63,569 bases of DNA from Mycobacterium sp. UM_CSW (GTDB lineage: Bacteria > Actinomycetota > Actinomycetes > Mycobacteriales > Mycobacteriaceae), in assembly GCF_000455205.1 (NCBI RefSeq), contig NZ_AUWQ01000059.1:1-63569 (forward strand), written 5' to 3'. The stretch's first letter is position 1. Every line of letters begins with the position of its first letter. The translations under genes and the position numbers were made by a program. The notes below the pieces were generated by a model that worked only from the letters and a program-made list of their open reading frames with translations, was not told where the DNA came from and ran no database searches. Shown here in pieces: positions 42,205 to 50,479 of this stretch.

Positions 42205-43722
42205 CTAGAAGGGTGGCGGTTCTTCGTCGCCGGTGGGCGGGGGCAGGGCGAAGTAGTCGCGGGTCTCGGCTTTTCGGGCTAGGCGGGCGTCGCGGTTGTG
42301 GCGGCGTTCGGTGGCCACCCGGTAGGCGCGGCCTTGGGTGCGGGTGCGGCGGCGTTTGGGCATCATCGCGGTGCGTTGGTCGCAGTACTCGATGGGTGGG
42401 TCGGCCTCGGGCGTGGGCATGCCGCCGACGGCGTAACACAGGCTGGGGAATAGCAGCGCGCTGCCCGGGGTGGTCACGTAGGTGTGCCCGGCCGGGGAGG
42501 TCAAGATCAGGGTGCCGTCGGCCAGTTGTTTTTCCGTCCAGCCCCAAAACGTTTTGATCAAATGATGCGTGCGGCAATAACACTTGAGGTTGGCCGCATG
42601 CGTGGGCCCGCCCTGGGCGTAGGGGATCGTATGATCCAAATCGCAGCCGATGGCCGGGGCATCACAGCCGGGCCAGCGACACGTCAAATCCCGACACCGC
42701 ACGAAATCGGCCAGCGCCTTCGACGGGGTGTAGCCGTCCTCCGGCGGCGCGTCGCCGGGGTGCACCAACGGCACCAACTTGGCCGACTTGGCGAGTTCCT
42801 GCAGGAGTTCGGGGGTGATCAGCCCATCGGCACCCACCTCGGAGCCCGGGGCGGCGCCGCGCCCGTCCAGGGTGGCCTGCTCGGCGATCACATGCATCAC
42901 CACCGGTGAGGCCGCGGGGCGTTTGGCGGCCGTGCAGTCGGTTCTCCCGCAGCGGCAGCCCAGCCGATCCGCCCCCGCGGCCAGTGCCCCTAAGGCGTCG
43001 GCGCGGCGCTGCTCACGGGTGCGCGGATCGTGCGGGCACACCGTGGCCGCCAACGCATCCAGGCGCTTGTCCAACGCGTGCGCATCCGGGGTGAACAGCG
43101 TCCCACGAATCTCAGAGATGCCGATTTGCAGCCGATCATCGATCCACACCTCACGGTCGACCTGCTGCTCCTTTCGCCGGCGCACCGCATCCACATCGGC
43201 GCGGGCCACGATCCGATCCACCTGACCGGCCAACCGGCCCCGGCTCATCGACGGCCAGCGCGCCACATTGGCCGCCAACTGCGCATCCACGCTCGCCAAC
43301 ACCGAGGGGTCCTCGATCAAATCGGTGCGATACACGATCGTCTGAAACAACCGAAAATCGATGTCACCGGCCTTAAAGACCTCTCCCACGTCGGGGAGGC
43401 GTTCGCGCATGGCGCGGGCATAGTGCAGCCGGCTGGCCGCCAGCCCCTGGCCGATCCGCAACGCCGCCCCCACCTCAGCGGCGACGGCCTCCATCGTGTC
43501 GATCGCCCAATCCTCGGCCTCCGAACAGCGCGAGAGCCGATAGCGGAACAACCGCCCGATGGCATCCAGCTGCGCGGCCGCCTGCTGGTTCTCGGCCCGC
43601 GCCGCCGCGCTGATCTCGTCGATCAGCGCCGCCGACTCGCGCGTCGTCGACGGGTGATGCCGCTCGATCATCTCATCGAGACGAGCCACCGCCTCCGCCG
43701 ACACCACCCGTCGTTCGAACAT
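42205..43722 (-). CDS. 13E12-type DUF222 / HNH endonuclease domain protein
   Basis: 505 residues from ATG 43722 (MFERRVVSAEAVARLDEMI). The N-terminal two-thirds is the DUF222 alpha-helical domain of the M. tuberculosis 13E12 repeat proteins. The C-terminal HNH domain has CRWPGCDAPAIGCDLDHTIPYAQGG and later CYCRTHHLIKTFWGW, with the two zinc-type Cys and the His-Asn-His elements. The in-frame start at 43752 is disfavoured because a TATACT -10 stands 7 bases before 43722, which fits a leaderless mRNA, and a LexA box covers it. A DNA-damage-induced nuclease is likely. No flanking repeat was found, so mobility is unproven. Confidence 0.88.
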   Translation of the reverse strand: MFERRVVSAEAVARLDEMIERHHPSTTRESAALIDEISAAARAENQQAAAQLDAIGRLFRYRLSRCSEAEDWAIDTMEAVAAEVGAALRIGQGLAASRLHYARAMRERLPDVGEVFKAGDIDFRLFQTIVYRTDLIEDPSVLASVDAQLAANVARWPSMSRGRLAGQVDRIVARADVDAVRRRKEQQVDREVWIDDRLQIGISEIRGTLFTPDAHALDKRLDALAATVCPHDPRTREQRRADALGALAAGADRLGCRCGRTDCTAAKRPAASPVVMHVIAEQATLDGRGAAPGSEVGADGLITPELLQELAKSAKLVPLVHPGDAPPEDGYTPSKALADFVRCRDLTCRWPGCDAPAIGCDLDHTIPYAQGGPTHAANLKCYCRTHHLIKTFWGWTEKQLADGTLILTSPAGHTYVTTPGSALLFPSLCYAVGGMPTPEADPPIEYCDQRTAMMPKRRRTRTQGRAYRVATERRHNRDARLARKAETRDYFALPPPTGDEEPPPF

Positions 43723-43735
43723 GTGTTCGAGTATA
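43715..43735 (-). promoter_or_regulatory. LexA (SOS) box overlapping -10 and start codon
   Basis: TCGAAC-ATGT-GTTCGA (43715-43730) is a perfect match to the mycobacterial SOS box TCGAAC-N4-GTTCGA. On the minus strand TATACT (43735-43730) overlaps its edge and the ATG 43722 lies within it. A LexA dimer here would cover the promoter and first codon, giving tight repression until DNA damage. Confidence 0.85.
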
Positions 43736-43885
43736 GCCGCGCCCGGCGACAAGAGGTCGGTGTCAGGAGATCGGTGACAGTTCCGGTGGTCGTGGTGGTG
43801 ACACGTCTGCCGGCCGCGGTGCTCGAACCCCGGAGCCGGCCGAGGTCAAAGAAACGGGCGGTGGCAGTGCGGGCCGACAAGAGCC

Positions 43886-44848
43886 TCAGCTCGAATGTCG
43901 GTACCAGGCGACGATATAGAGGACCAGCGCCGTCGCCAGCGCGATCAGGACCCAGATCACCACGGCCTGGTCGATCCATGAACCCGCGGGAGGGGTCCCG
44001 GGCAGGATGTTGCGCAGCGGCACGACGGCGAACAGCATCGCGGCGTACCAGGTGGAAAACGGCGGCAGGAACTGCCGCCGGCCGGTCAGCATCTGAATGG
44101 CCACGAACAGCGCCAGCGTCGGCAGCGTGATGAGGACCAGGCAGATCCCGAGGTCGAACACCAGCGGACCCTTCGCCCGGTGCAGCATGATGATGACGTT
44201 GTCCGGGCGGTCGGGGTCGCTCGGGTTACGCGCGACCCGGGTGGCGGAGACGTCCCAGCCGTCGAGCTTTCCGGTCACCTCGACCCGGCCGGGTTTCAAT
44301 ACGCGGTTTTCGCCGGACCCGACGAGGACGTCGGCCTGGATGGTGTCGGTCTTGTACGAGTCGAACGGCCAGTCGCTGGGGTCACCGTGCGCCTCGATGG
44401 TGGTGGCCACCTGGGCCGGCAGCTTTCCCACCGGGTACTGCAGGTCTCCCAGGTCGTTCTGCGGAAAGATGCGCACGGAGGTGTCGGTGTTCAGGACGTT
44501 GAGGCGCTTGTTGATCATCGAATCGTCGGGCATCACCAAGACCTTCACGTCGAGGCGATTGGCCACGGTGTGCAGCTGCTCGAAACGCATCAAGACCACC
44601 GTGCCGTCGGCGGTGTTCAGTTCCGGGTCGGGAAGCGGGCCCGGCGCGGTGGCCAGCCAGTGATAGCCGAGCAGTGACAGGACGTACACGACGGCGACGC
44701 CCACGATGATCGAGATGTCGAGGACGAGGTGCCGTCGTCGCGGCTTACGCTCCGGCGCCTCCGGCGCGGCCGGTGCGGGCGGCGCCGTCGGGGCAGCGCC
44801 GTGGCCGTTCGAGGGCAGCGCTACGACGACGTCCCGTTGAACCGACAC
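43886..44848 (-). CDS. DUF4436 membrane protein, paralogue D
   Basis: 320 residues of the family of M. tuberculosis Rv0713. Topology: a Pro/Ala-rich cytosolic start, one span (about 42-62), a large extracytoplasmic beta-rich domain (VVLMRFEQLHTVANRLDVKVLVMPDD and VGKLPAQVATTIEAHGDPSDWPFDSYK), and three C-terminal spans ending in WIDQAVVIWVLIALATALVLYIVAWY. The motif DNVIIMLHRAKGPLVFDLGICLVLI is shared with the other three copies. The function is unknown. It is the last of four copies, 117 bases from the next. Confidence 0.85.
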   Translation of the reverse strand: MSVQRDVVVALPSNGHGAAPTAPPAPAAPEAPERKPRRRHLVLDISIIVGVAVVYVLSLLGYHWLATAPGPLPDPELNTADGTVVLMRFEQLHTVANRLDVKVLVMPDDSMINKRLNVLNTDTSVRIFPQNDLGDLQYPVGKLPAQVATTIEAHGDPSDWPFDSYKTDTIQADVLVGSGENRVLKPGRVEVTGKLDGWDVSATRVARNPSDPDRPDNVIIMLHRAKGPLVFDLGICLVLITLPTLALFVAIQMLTGRRQFLPPFSTWYAAMLFAVVPLRNILPGTPPAGSWIDQAVVIWVLIALATALVLYIVAWYRHSS

Positions 44849-44965
44849 CGACGCAGACTAGCAACGGCGCCGTTTGCTGGCACCCTGAAGCGAGCCTCGC
44901 TACGAGTTCTTAACACGCGGCGCTACCAGCTTTAACACAACGCCGTTAACCGGCGCGCCGGAACG

Positions 44966-45967
44966 TCAGTCCCCTTGCCGCACCCAGGCGAAGATGTACA
45001 GGCTCATCGCCGTCACCAGAGCGATCAGCACCCACTGGACGATGGCCTGGTCGATCCAGGAACCGGGCGGTGGCGCACCGGGAAGGATGTTGCGCAACGG
45101 GACGATGGCGAACAGGTTCGCGGCGTACCAGGTTGCGAAGGGCGGCAAGAACTTACGCCGGCCCAGCGCCATCGGGATGGCGACCAACAGCGCCAGGGTG
45201 GGCAGGCTGATGAGCACCAGGCAGATGCCGAGGTCGAAAATCAGCGGCCCCTTGGCCCGCTTCAAGGTGATGACCACGTTCCCGTTGTCCGAACCGCGCT
45301 GGGTTGGCAGGGCGGCGGGGTCGTGAAGGCGGGTGACCGTGGCGTCCCACCCGTCAAGCTCCCCGGTCACTTCCACGCGGGCGGGCACCTTCTTGACGTT
45401 GTCGCCCGACCCGACGAACGCATCCGCCGAGATCGGCTCGGTGCTGTAGGAGTCGAAGGGCCAGTTACCCGGATCGCCGTGCGCCTGGACGGCCGTCGTG
45501 AGCTGCCCCGGGGCCTTCCCCTTCGGGTAATGCAGGTCCCCCAACTCGCTCGTCGGGTACAGGCGCACGCCGACGTCGGTACCCAGCACGTCGAGTCGAT
45601 TGTCGTAGGCCGAAATCCCTGGATAGACAAGAACATTCACGGTCAGGCGATTCGCCACCGTCTTGAGCTCCTCGAGGCGCAGCTGCACGATGGTGGCATC
45701 GCCGCCACCCTGGCTCAGGTCCAATGGCGGAAGCGGGGCCTCCGCTTCCTGCAATTGGTGCACGCCGAACAGCGACAGGGCATAGGTGGAGACGACAACC
45801 ACGAGGATCGCGATGCCGATCGCGATGCGCGGTCGCGACCGTGGCTTGCGCGCCGGCGGCGGGGGCGTCGGCGGTGTGTCCGGAGGTGGCGGCGGGGCCT
45901 GTGTCGTAGGGGCCTCGGTGGTCGCTGCAACCCCGTCGATGACATCTGGCTCGTCTACGGCCGACAC
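44966..45967 (-). CDS. DUF4436 membrane protein, paralogue C
   Basis: 333 residues with the same architecture: one N-terminal span (about 50-70), an extracytoplasmic domain (LRLEELKTVANRLTVNVLVYPG), and NVVITLKRAKGPLIFDLGICLVLISLPTLALLVAI followed by two more spans. The N-terminal tail is a Pro/Thr-rich linker. It starts at GTG 45967. This copy sits just downstream of the formylglycine-generating enzyme and is separated from it by 152 bases. Within the array it is clearly a divergent copy. Confidence 0.85.
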   Translation of the reverse strand: MSAVDEPDVIDGVAATTEAPTTQAPPPPPDTPPTPPPPARKPRSRPRIAIGIAILVVVVSTYALSLFGVHQLQEAEAPLPPLDLSQGGGDATIVQLRLEELKTVANRLTVNVLVYPGISAYDNRLDVLGTDVGVRLYPTSELGDLHYPKGKAPGQLTTAVQAHGDPGNWPFDSYSTEPISADAFVGSGDNVKKVPARVEVTGELDGWDATVTRLHDPAALPTQRGSDNGNVVITLKRAKGPLIFDLGICLVLISLPTLALLVAIPMALGRRKFLPPFATWYAANLFAIVPLRNILPGAPPPGSWIDQAIVQWVLIALVTAMSLYIFAWVRQGD

Positions 45968-46119
45968 GTGGCGATGCTAGCGAATTCGCGGCGGCCGCGC
46001 GCGATGACGGAAGGTCCGTCACTCGCCGTCCACCCGACGGTAACCCCTTGGTCGCATTTGCTGGCTGAGGTGCGGCGCAGAGCCGGTCCCGGTTTGCTGC
46101 ACGGCCGGCGCCGGGCCGC

Positions 46120-47010
46120 CTATCCCGACGCGTGCTTCGCGACGCAGCGAAACCCGATGTGCGTCGTCGCGGTGTCCTGCGACTGCGGCGACCGTGCGGC
46201 CGGCCGGTAGCGGTGGCAGTATTCCGGCGCGCACAGGTGCGACCCGCCCTTCAGCGTCTGGCTGACGCTCGGGTCCGCCGGCCCCGACGGCGCGCAACAG
46301 GCCTTCGGTGGCTGATCGAGCCGGTGATGCGCGGAAAACTCGGTGGCCGTCCACTCCCACACGTTGCCGATCATGTCGAGCAGCCCAAATCCGTTGGGCG
46401 GGAAGGTCCCCACCGGGGAGGTTCCCACCCAGCCGAGCGCGCCGTCGTTGCGGTACGGGAACTTTCCCTGCCACGTGTTGGCCATCAGCCGACCATCGGG
46501 GTTCGCTTCCTCCCCCCAGGAGTAGGTCCACGCATTTCCGCCGCGGGCCGCATACTCCCACTCGGCTTCGGTGGGCAGCCGTCGGCCGGCCCAACGCGCG
46601 TACGCCGCGGCGTCGGGATACGCCACCTGCACCACCGGATGATCCGCCCGGTCCGTGAGATCGCTGTTCGGTCCGAACGGATTTCGCCAGTTGGCCCCGG
46701 GCACCCAGGCCCACCACTGGCGCCAGTCACGCAGGTCGACCGGCCCCGGCGTCGGGCGGAAGACCATGGCGCCGGGCACCAGGTCCTTCGGGTCCGCCCC
46801 CGGGTAAAGCGCCGGGTCGATCGGTTGCTCGGCCACTGTGACATAGCCTGTGGCGGCGACGAATTCGGCGAACTGCGCGTTGGTCACCGGGTGCCGCTCG
46901 ACCGCGAACGGCCCCACGGTCACGGTGTGGATCGGCGCCTCTTCGGGGTAGAAGCTCGTCGAGCCCATGCGGAACGATCCGCCGGGCAGGTCGACCAGCT
47001 CTGTGAGCAC
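46120..47010 (-). CDS. Formylglycine-generating enzyme (sulfatase-modifying factor)
   Basis: Oxidises the active-site Cys of type I sulfatases to formylglycine using O2 and copper. The 296-residue protein has the FGE-sulfatase fold: LPGGSFRMGS at the start, HPVTNAQFAEFVAATGYVT, RLPTEAEWEYAARGG, LLDMIGNVWEWTATEF and the catalytic pair in GGSHLCAPEYCHRYRPAARSP (both Cys present, matching the human FGE C336/C341 arrangement). It corresponds to Rv0712 and lies 3 kb downstream of its likely client atsA. It acts in the cytosol on the unfolded sulfatase. Confidence 0.95.
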   Translation of the reverse strand: MLTELVDLPGGSFRMGSTSFYPEEAPIHTVTVGPFAVERHPVTNAQFAEFVAATGYVTVAEQPIDPALYPGADPKDLVPGAMVFRPTPGPVDLRDWRQWWAWVPGANWRNPFGPNSDLTDRADHPVVQVAYPDAAAYARWAGRRLPTEAEWEYAARGGNAWTYSWGEEANPDGRLMANTWQGKFPYRNDGALGWVGTSPVGTFPPNGFGLLDMIGNVWEWTATEFSAHHRLDQPPKACCAPSGPADPSVSQTLKGGSHLCAPEYCHRYRPAARSPQSQDTATTHIGFRCVAKHASG

Positions 47011-47043
47011 CCCTTCAGGTTAGGACGACCGTGCGCCGGGGCC

Positions 47044-47985
47044 TCAGTCCGATTGTCGGTACCAGGTGAACATGTACAGGGCCATCGCGGCGACGAGCGC
47101 CATCAGCACCCAGATCACCAGGACCTGGTCGATCCACGCGCCCGGTGGCGGAGACCCGGGCAGGAAATTGCGGATCGGGATCACGGCGAACAGCATGGCG
47201 GCGAACCACGTCACAAACGGCGGCACGAATTTCCGCCTGCCCAGGGCGATTTGGATGGCCACGGCGAACGCCAGGGTGGGCAGGGCGAACAGCACCAGGC
47301 AGATGCCCAAGTCGAAGATCAGCGGCCCCTTGGCGCGGTGCAGCGTGATGATCACGTTGTCCGGGCGATCCGCCTCCTGGCTTGCCTCACCCACCCGCTG
47401 GACACTGACGTCCCAGCCGTCCAGCGCCCCGGTGACCTCGACCCGGGCGGGTATGTACTGGCGGGCATCGCCTTGCCCGACGAGCACCTCCGCCGACAGG
47501 GTGTCGGTGCTGTAGGAGTCGAACGGCCAGTTGTTGGGATCGCCGTGGGCCTCGATCGTGGTGGCGACCTGCGCCGGCGACTTCCCCGCCGGATACTGCA
47601 GGTCGCCCAGGTCATTCGGCGGGTCCATCCGCACCGCGGTGTCGGTCTTCAGCACATCAAGACGCTTGTCGAACATGGAATCCTCGGGAATCACGAGCAC
47701 CTTGACCGTGAGGCGATTCGCGATGGTTTCCAGCTTTTCCAGACGCACCAGCACGACCGTGTCGTTGGTCGCGTTCAAGTCCGGCGGCTTGATCGGCGCC
47801 GCCGATTTGGCCAGCAAATGGACCCCGAACAGCGACAGGCCGTAGACGATGAGGAACGCGACCAGGATCCCGATCACCAACAGGGTGCGGCTTCGCCTGC
47901 GGGCGGGGGGCGCCTCCGGGGGCGCCGCGGCGGGTTGCTCCGGTGGCGTTGGAGGCGGCGGAGCCGGTGGGGCTTGATGGGTCAT
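47044..47985 (-). CDS. DUF4436 membrane protein, paralogue B (closest to Rv0713 by context)
   Basis: 313 residues, the same length as I recall for Rv0713, and it directly precedes the FGE gene by 33 bases on the same strand. One span (about 33-53), extracytoplasmic domain (VRLEKLETIANRLTVKVLVIPEDS), VIITLHRAKGPLIFDLGICLVLFALPTLAFAVAI, and a C-terminal pair of spans (WIDQVLVIWVLMALVAAMALYMFTW). The unit B-FGE could be an operon. The biological role is unknown; link to sulfate ester use is inferred from place only. Confidence 0.85.
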   Translation of the reverse strand: MTHQAPPAPPPPTPPEQPAAAPPEAPPARRRSRTLLVIGILVAFLIVYGLSLFGVHLLAKSAAPIKPPDLNATNDTVVLVRLEKLETIANRLTVKVLVIPEDSMFDKRLDVLKTDTAVRMDPPNDLGDLQYPAGKSPAQVATTIEAHGDPNNWPFDSYSTDTLSAEVLVGQGDARQYIPARVEVTGALDGWDVSVQRVGEASQEADRPDNVIITLHRAKGPLIFDLGICLVLFALPTLAFAVAIQIALGRRKFVPPFVTWFAAMLFAVIPIRNFLPGSPPPGAWIDQVLVIWVLMALVAAMALYMFTWYRQSD

Positions 47986-48147
47986 CGGTCAGCACCTCCG
48001 TTGGGTGGCAGCAAACTCGGCGGGCCATGCGCGGATTAGATCGTAGCGAACCGGTCGCGTCCGCGCGAGGAGTCATAATTTACTTCATCAATCAGGTAAT
48101 TTCCGTCAACCCGCGCAACGGTTGCTCGCTACTCAGCGAAACCCGGC

Positions 48148-48202
48148 GGTCGGCCCAATTGCCGACCCGTTCATCCGTTGTTGGTTTGCCTGTTAATTCG
48201 GT
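48148..48202 (+). promoter_or_regulatory. Inverted repeat and PHO-box-like direct repeats before pstS
   Basis: GGTCGGC-CCAATT-GCCGACC (48148-48167) is a perfect 7-bp inverted repeat. Directly after it GTT-rich units recur at 48169, 48180 and 48192 (GTTCATCC..., GTTGGTTTGCC, GTTAATTCGG), spaced 11-12 bases, which recalls PhoP/RegX3-type phosphate boxes. The flanking 47986-48282 region has no gene. The match to a RegX3 site is loose. Confidence 0.3.
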
Positions 48203-48282
48203 GGCTGTAGAAGTCGAGGTGTATCCGGACACAACAGCTCGCCGTCGACGCCGGGCGCCCCCCTCGCCTGGAGGCAATCACC

Positions 48283-49410
48283 GTGAGGCACACGCGACCG
48301 GCCGCCGCCATCAGCTTGCTGGCGGCGGTTGCCATGGTGGGCTCGGCATGCAGCAACTCCCACGCGACCCTGGCGTATGCCGCGGGCGCCAAGGTCGACT
48401 GCGGCGGCAAACAGACCCTGGTGGCCAGCGGGTCGACCGCGCAGGCGAATGCGATGACGAAGTTCGTCGAGGCGTACCACCGGGCCTGCCCGGGCCAGAA
48501 CCTCAACTACACCGCCAACGGGTCGGGCGCCGGGATCAAAGAATTCCTGGCCGGCAAGACAGATTTCGGCGGATCGGACATACCGCTCGCCGATGATCAA
48601 TACGCCGCCGCCAAACAGCGTTGCGGCGGCGCCGACGCGTGGAACCTGCCCGTGGTGTTCGGCCCGCTCGCTATCACCTACAACCTCGGCGCCGTCGACT
48701 CCCTGGTGCTCGACGCGCCCACACTGGCGAAGATCTTCAACGGCACCATCACCCGCTGGGACGACCCGGCGCTTACCGCGTTCAACACCTCCATGCCGGC
48801 CGAGGACATCAAAGTCATCTACCGCAGCGACGATTCGGGCACCACCGACAACTTCCAGAACTACCTGCAGTCCGCGTCCGGCGGGGCGTGGAAACAGGGC
48901 ACCGGCAAGGCGTTCAAGGGCGGGGTCGGCGTCGGTGCGTCCGGCAACAAGGGCACCTCGGAGCTCGTGAAGACGACCGAGGGTGCGATCAGCTACAACG
49001 AGCTGTCATTCGCGCTGCAGCAAGGCCTTTACGCGGCCGAGATCAAGACCCCCGCGAGCCGCCGCTCGCTGCGCCCGGTGCGCATCGGCACCGACACGGT
49101 CGGCAAGACGATCCTGGGCGCCAAGATCACCGGCGCCGGAAACAATCTCGTGCTCGACATTTCGTCGTTCTACAACCCGGCCCAGCCGGACGTCTACCCG
49201 ATTGTCCTGGCCACCTACGAGGTCGTCTGCTCGAAATACCCCAACGCCGACGACGCCAAGGCGGTCAAGGCGTTCCTGCAGGCGGCGATCGGGCCCGGCC
49301 AGGTCGAGCTGGCCAGGAACGGCTACATCCCGCTGCCGCCCGACTTCCAAGCCCGGGTCTCGAGCGCCGTCGACGCGATCAGCTGGGCCGGAGCGGCGGT
49401 TGCGGAGTAG
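48283..49410 (+). CDS. Phosphate-binding lipoprotein PstS (PstS3-like)
   Basis: The substrate-binding part of a high-affinity phosphate ABC importer. 375 residues with a lipobox at GSACSNS (lipidated Cys about 24) and the PstS body: [53 protein letters not shown] and YEVVCSKYP. Several stretches are almost the same as M. tuberculosis PstS3. It is alone: no pstA, pstB or pstC genes are near. It is inserted in the plus direction between two DUF4436 copies, and ends 5 bases before the convergent copy. Confidence 0.93.
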   Translation: MRHTRPAAAISLLAAVAMVGSACSNSHATLAYAAGAKVDCGGKQTLVASGSTAQANAMTKFVEAYHRACPGQNLNYTANGSGAGIKEFLAGKTDFGGSDIPLADDQYAAAKQRCGGADAWNLPVVFGPLAITYNLGAVDSLVLDAPTLAKIFNGTITRWDDPALTAFNTSMPAEDIKVIYRSDDSGTTDNFQNYLQSASGGAWKQGTGKAFKGGVGVGASGNKGTSELVKTTEGAISYNELSFALQQGLYAAEIKTPASRRSLRPVRIGTDTVGKTILGAKITGAGNNLVLDISSFYNPAQPDVYPIVLATYEVVCSKYPNADDAKAVKAFLQAAIGPGQVELARNGYIPLPPDFQARVSSAVDAISWAGAAVAE

Positions 49411-49414
49411 GCGT

Positions 49415-50341
49415 TCAGCCCTTCTTCGGTGACCTTCGGTCCCGTTGCTGCCACCAACCGGACAGAAACAGTGCCATCGCGCTGACCAGTCCGATCAGCA
49501 CCCAAAGCACGACGGCCTGATCGATCCATGAACCGTACGGCGGGCTCCCCGGCAGGATGCTGCGCAACGGGACGATGGCGAACAGCATCGCGCCGTACCA
49601 CGTCACCATCGGCGGCAAGAACGAGGTTTTGCCCAACGCCACCGGAATGGCCACCCACAGTGCCAACACGGGCAGGGCGATAAGGACGAGGCAGATTCCG
49701 AGGTCGAAGATCAGCGGGCCCTTGGCACGCTGCAGGGTGATGGTCACGTCGTCCTGGATGTCCGGGTTGGAGTCCGCCGGGTCATGGACACGCGTGACGG
49801 TGGCGTCCCAACCATCGAGCTTTCCGGATACCTCGACGCGCGCGGGCGCCTTCTCGCGGTTCTGACCGGAACCGGTGAACACGTCGGCCGCGATGACCTC
49901 CGTCTTGTAGGTGTCGAAGGGCCAGTTACCGGGATCGCCGTGCGCCTCAATGGTGGTGCTGACCTGTGCCGGCGCTTTTCCGACCGGGTATTGCAAGTCG
50001 CCGAGGTCGTTCTCCGGATACAGGCGCACGGCCGCGTCGGTGGTGAGCACGCCGAAGTTCTTGTCGTAGAGCGAATCCTTCGGGTAGACAAGGACATTCA
50101 CCGTCAAGCGGTTGGCGACGGTATCGAGTTTCTCGAGGCGCACCTGCACGACGCTATCCTCGGCCTCGACCTTGCTCAGGTCCGCCGCGGGCAGCGGGGG
50201 CGTCGATTTCGCCAGCAGGTGCACCGCGATCAGGGACAGGACGTAGATGACGATGAGGGCGACGATGATCCCGAACGCGATCGCAAAGCGCGGTCCACGC
50301 GACTGGGGTGGCGCCGGAGACGGGGGTGCTTCGGTGGTCAT
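49415..50341 (-). CDS. DUF4436 membrane protein, paralogue A
   Basis: 308 residues; one span (about 20-40), an extracytoplasmic domain (VVQVRLEKLDTVANRLTVNVLVYPKDS), DVTITLQRAKGPLIFDLGICLVLIALPVLALWVAI and a final span pair ending LFLSGWWQQRDRRSPKKG with a basic tail. It is the copy next to atsA, 138 bases downstream of it, which is a gap that shows no clear terminator. The role is unknown. Confidence 0.85.
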   Translation of the reverse strand: MTTEAPPSPAPPQSRGPRFAIAFGIIVALIVIYVLSLIAVHLLAKSTPPLPAADLSKVEAEDSVVQVRLEKLDTVANRLTVNVLVYPKDSLYDKNFGVLTTDAAVRLYPENDLGDLQYPVGKAPAQVSTTIEAHGDPGNWPFDTYKTEVIAADVFTGSGQNREKAPARVEVSGKLDGWDATVTRVHDPADSNPDIQDDVTITLQRAKGPLIFDLGICLVLIALPVLALWVAIPVALGKTSFLPPMVTWYGAMLFAIVPLRSILPGSPPYGSWIDQAVVLWVLIGLVSAMALFLSGWWQQRDRRSPKKG

Positions 50342-50479
50342 TGGGGCATCACGGGGCCAGATGCTACCGCCCGCCGGCCCTGAAACCGCTCTTTTTCAGG
50401 GGATGACGACCGCAAATTGTTGCATCATCGTGGATTTCGCCGCGTCGAAACCGGACGCGCCGGCGGCCCGGCCGCCGGC

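Noticed and set aside
42205-43722. 13E12-type gene as a mobile element or phage attachment site
   Set aside because: In M. tuberculosis such repeats host phage phiRv1, but no flanking direct repeats, integrase or second copy is present here. I keep it as a gene only.
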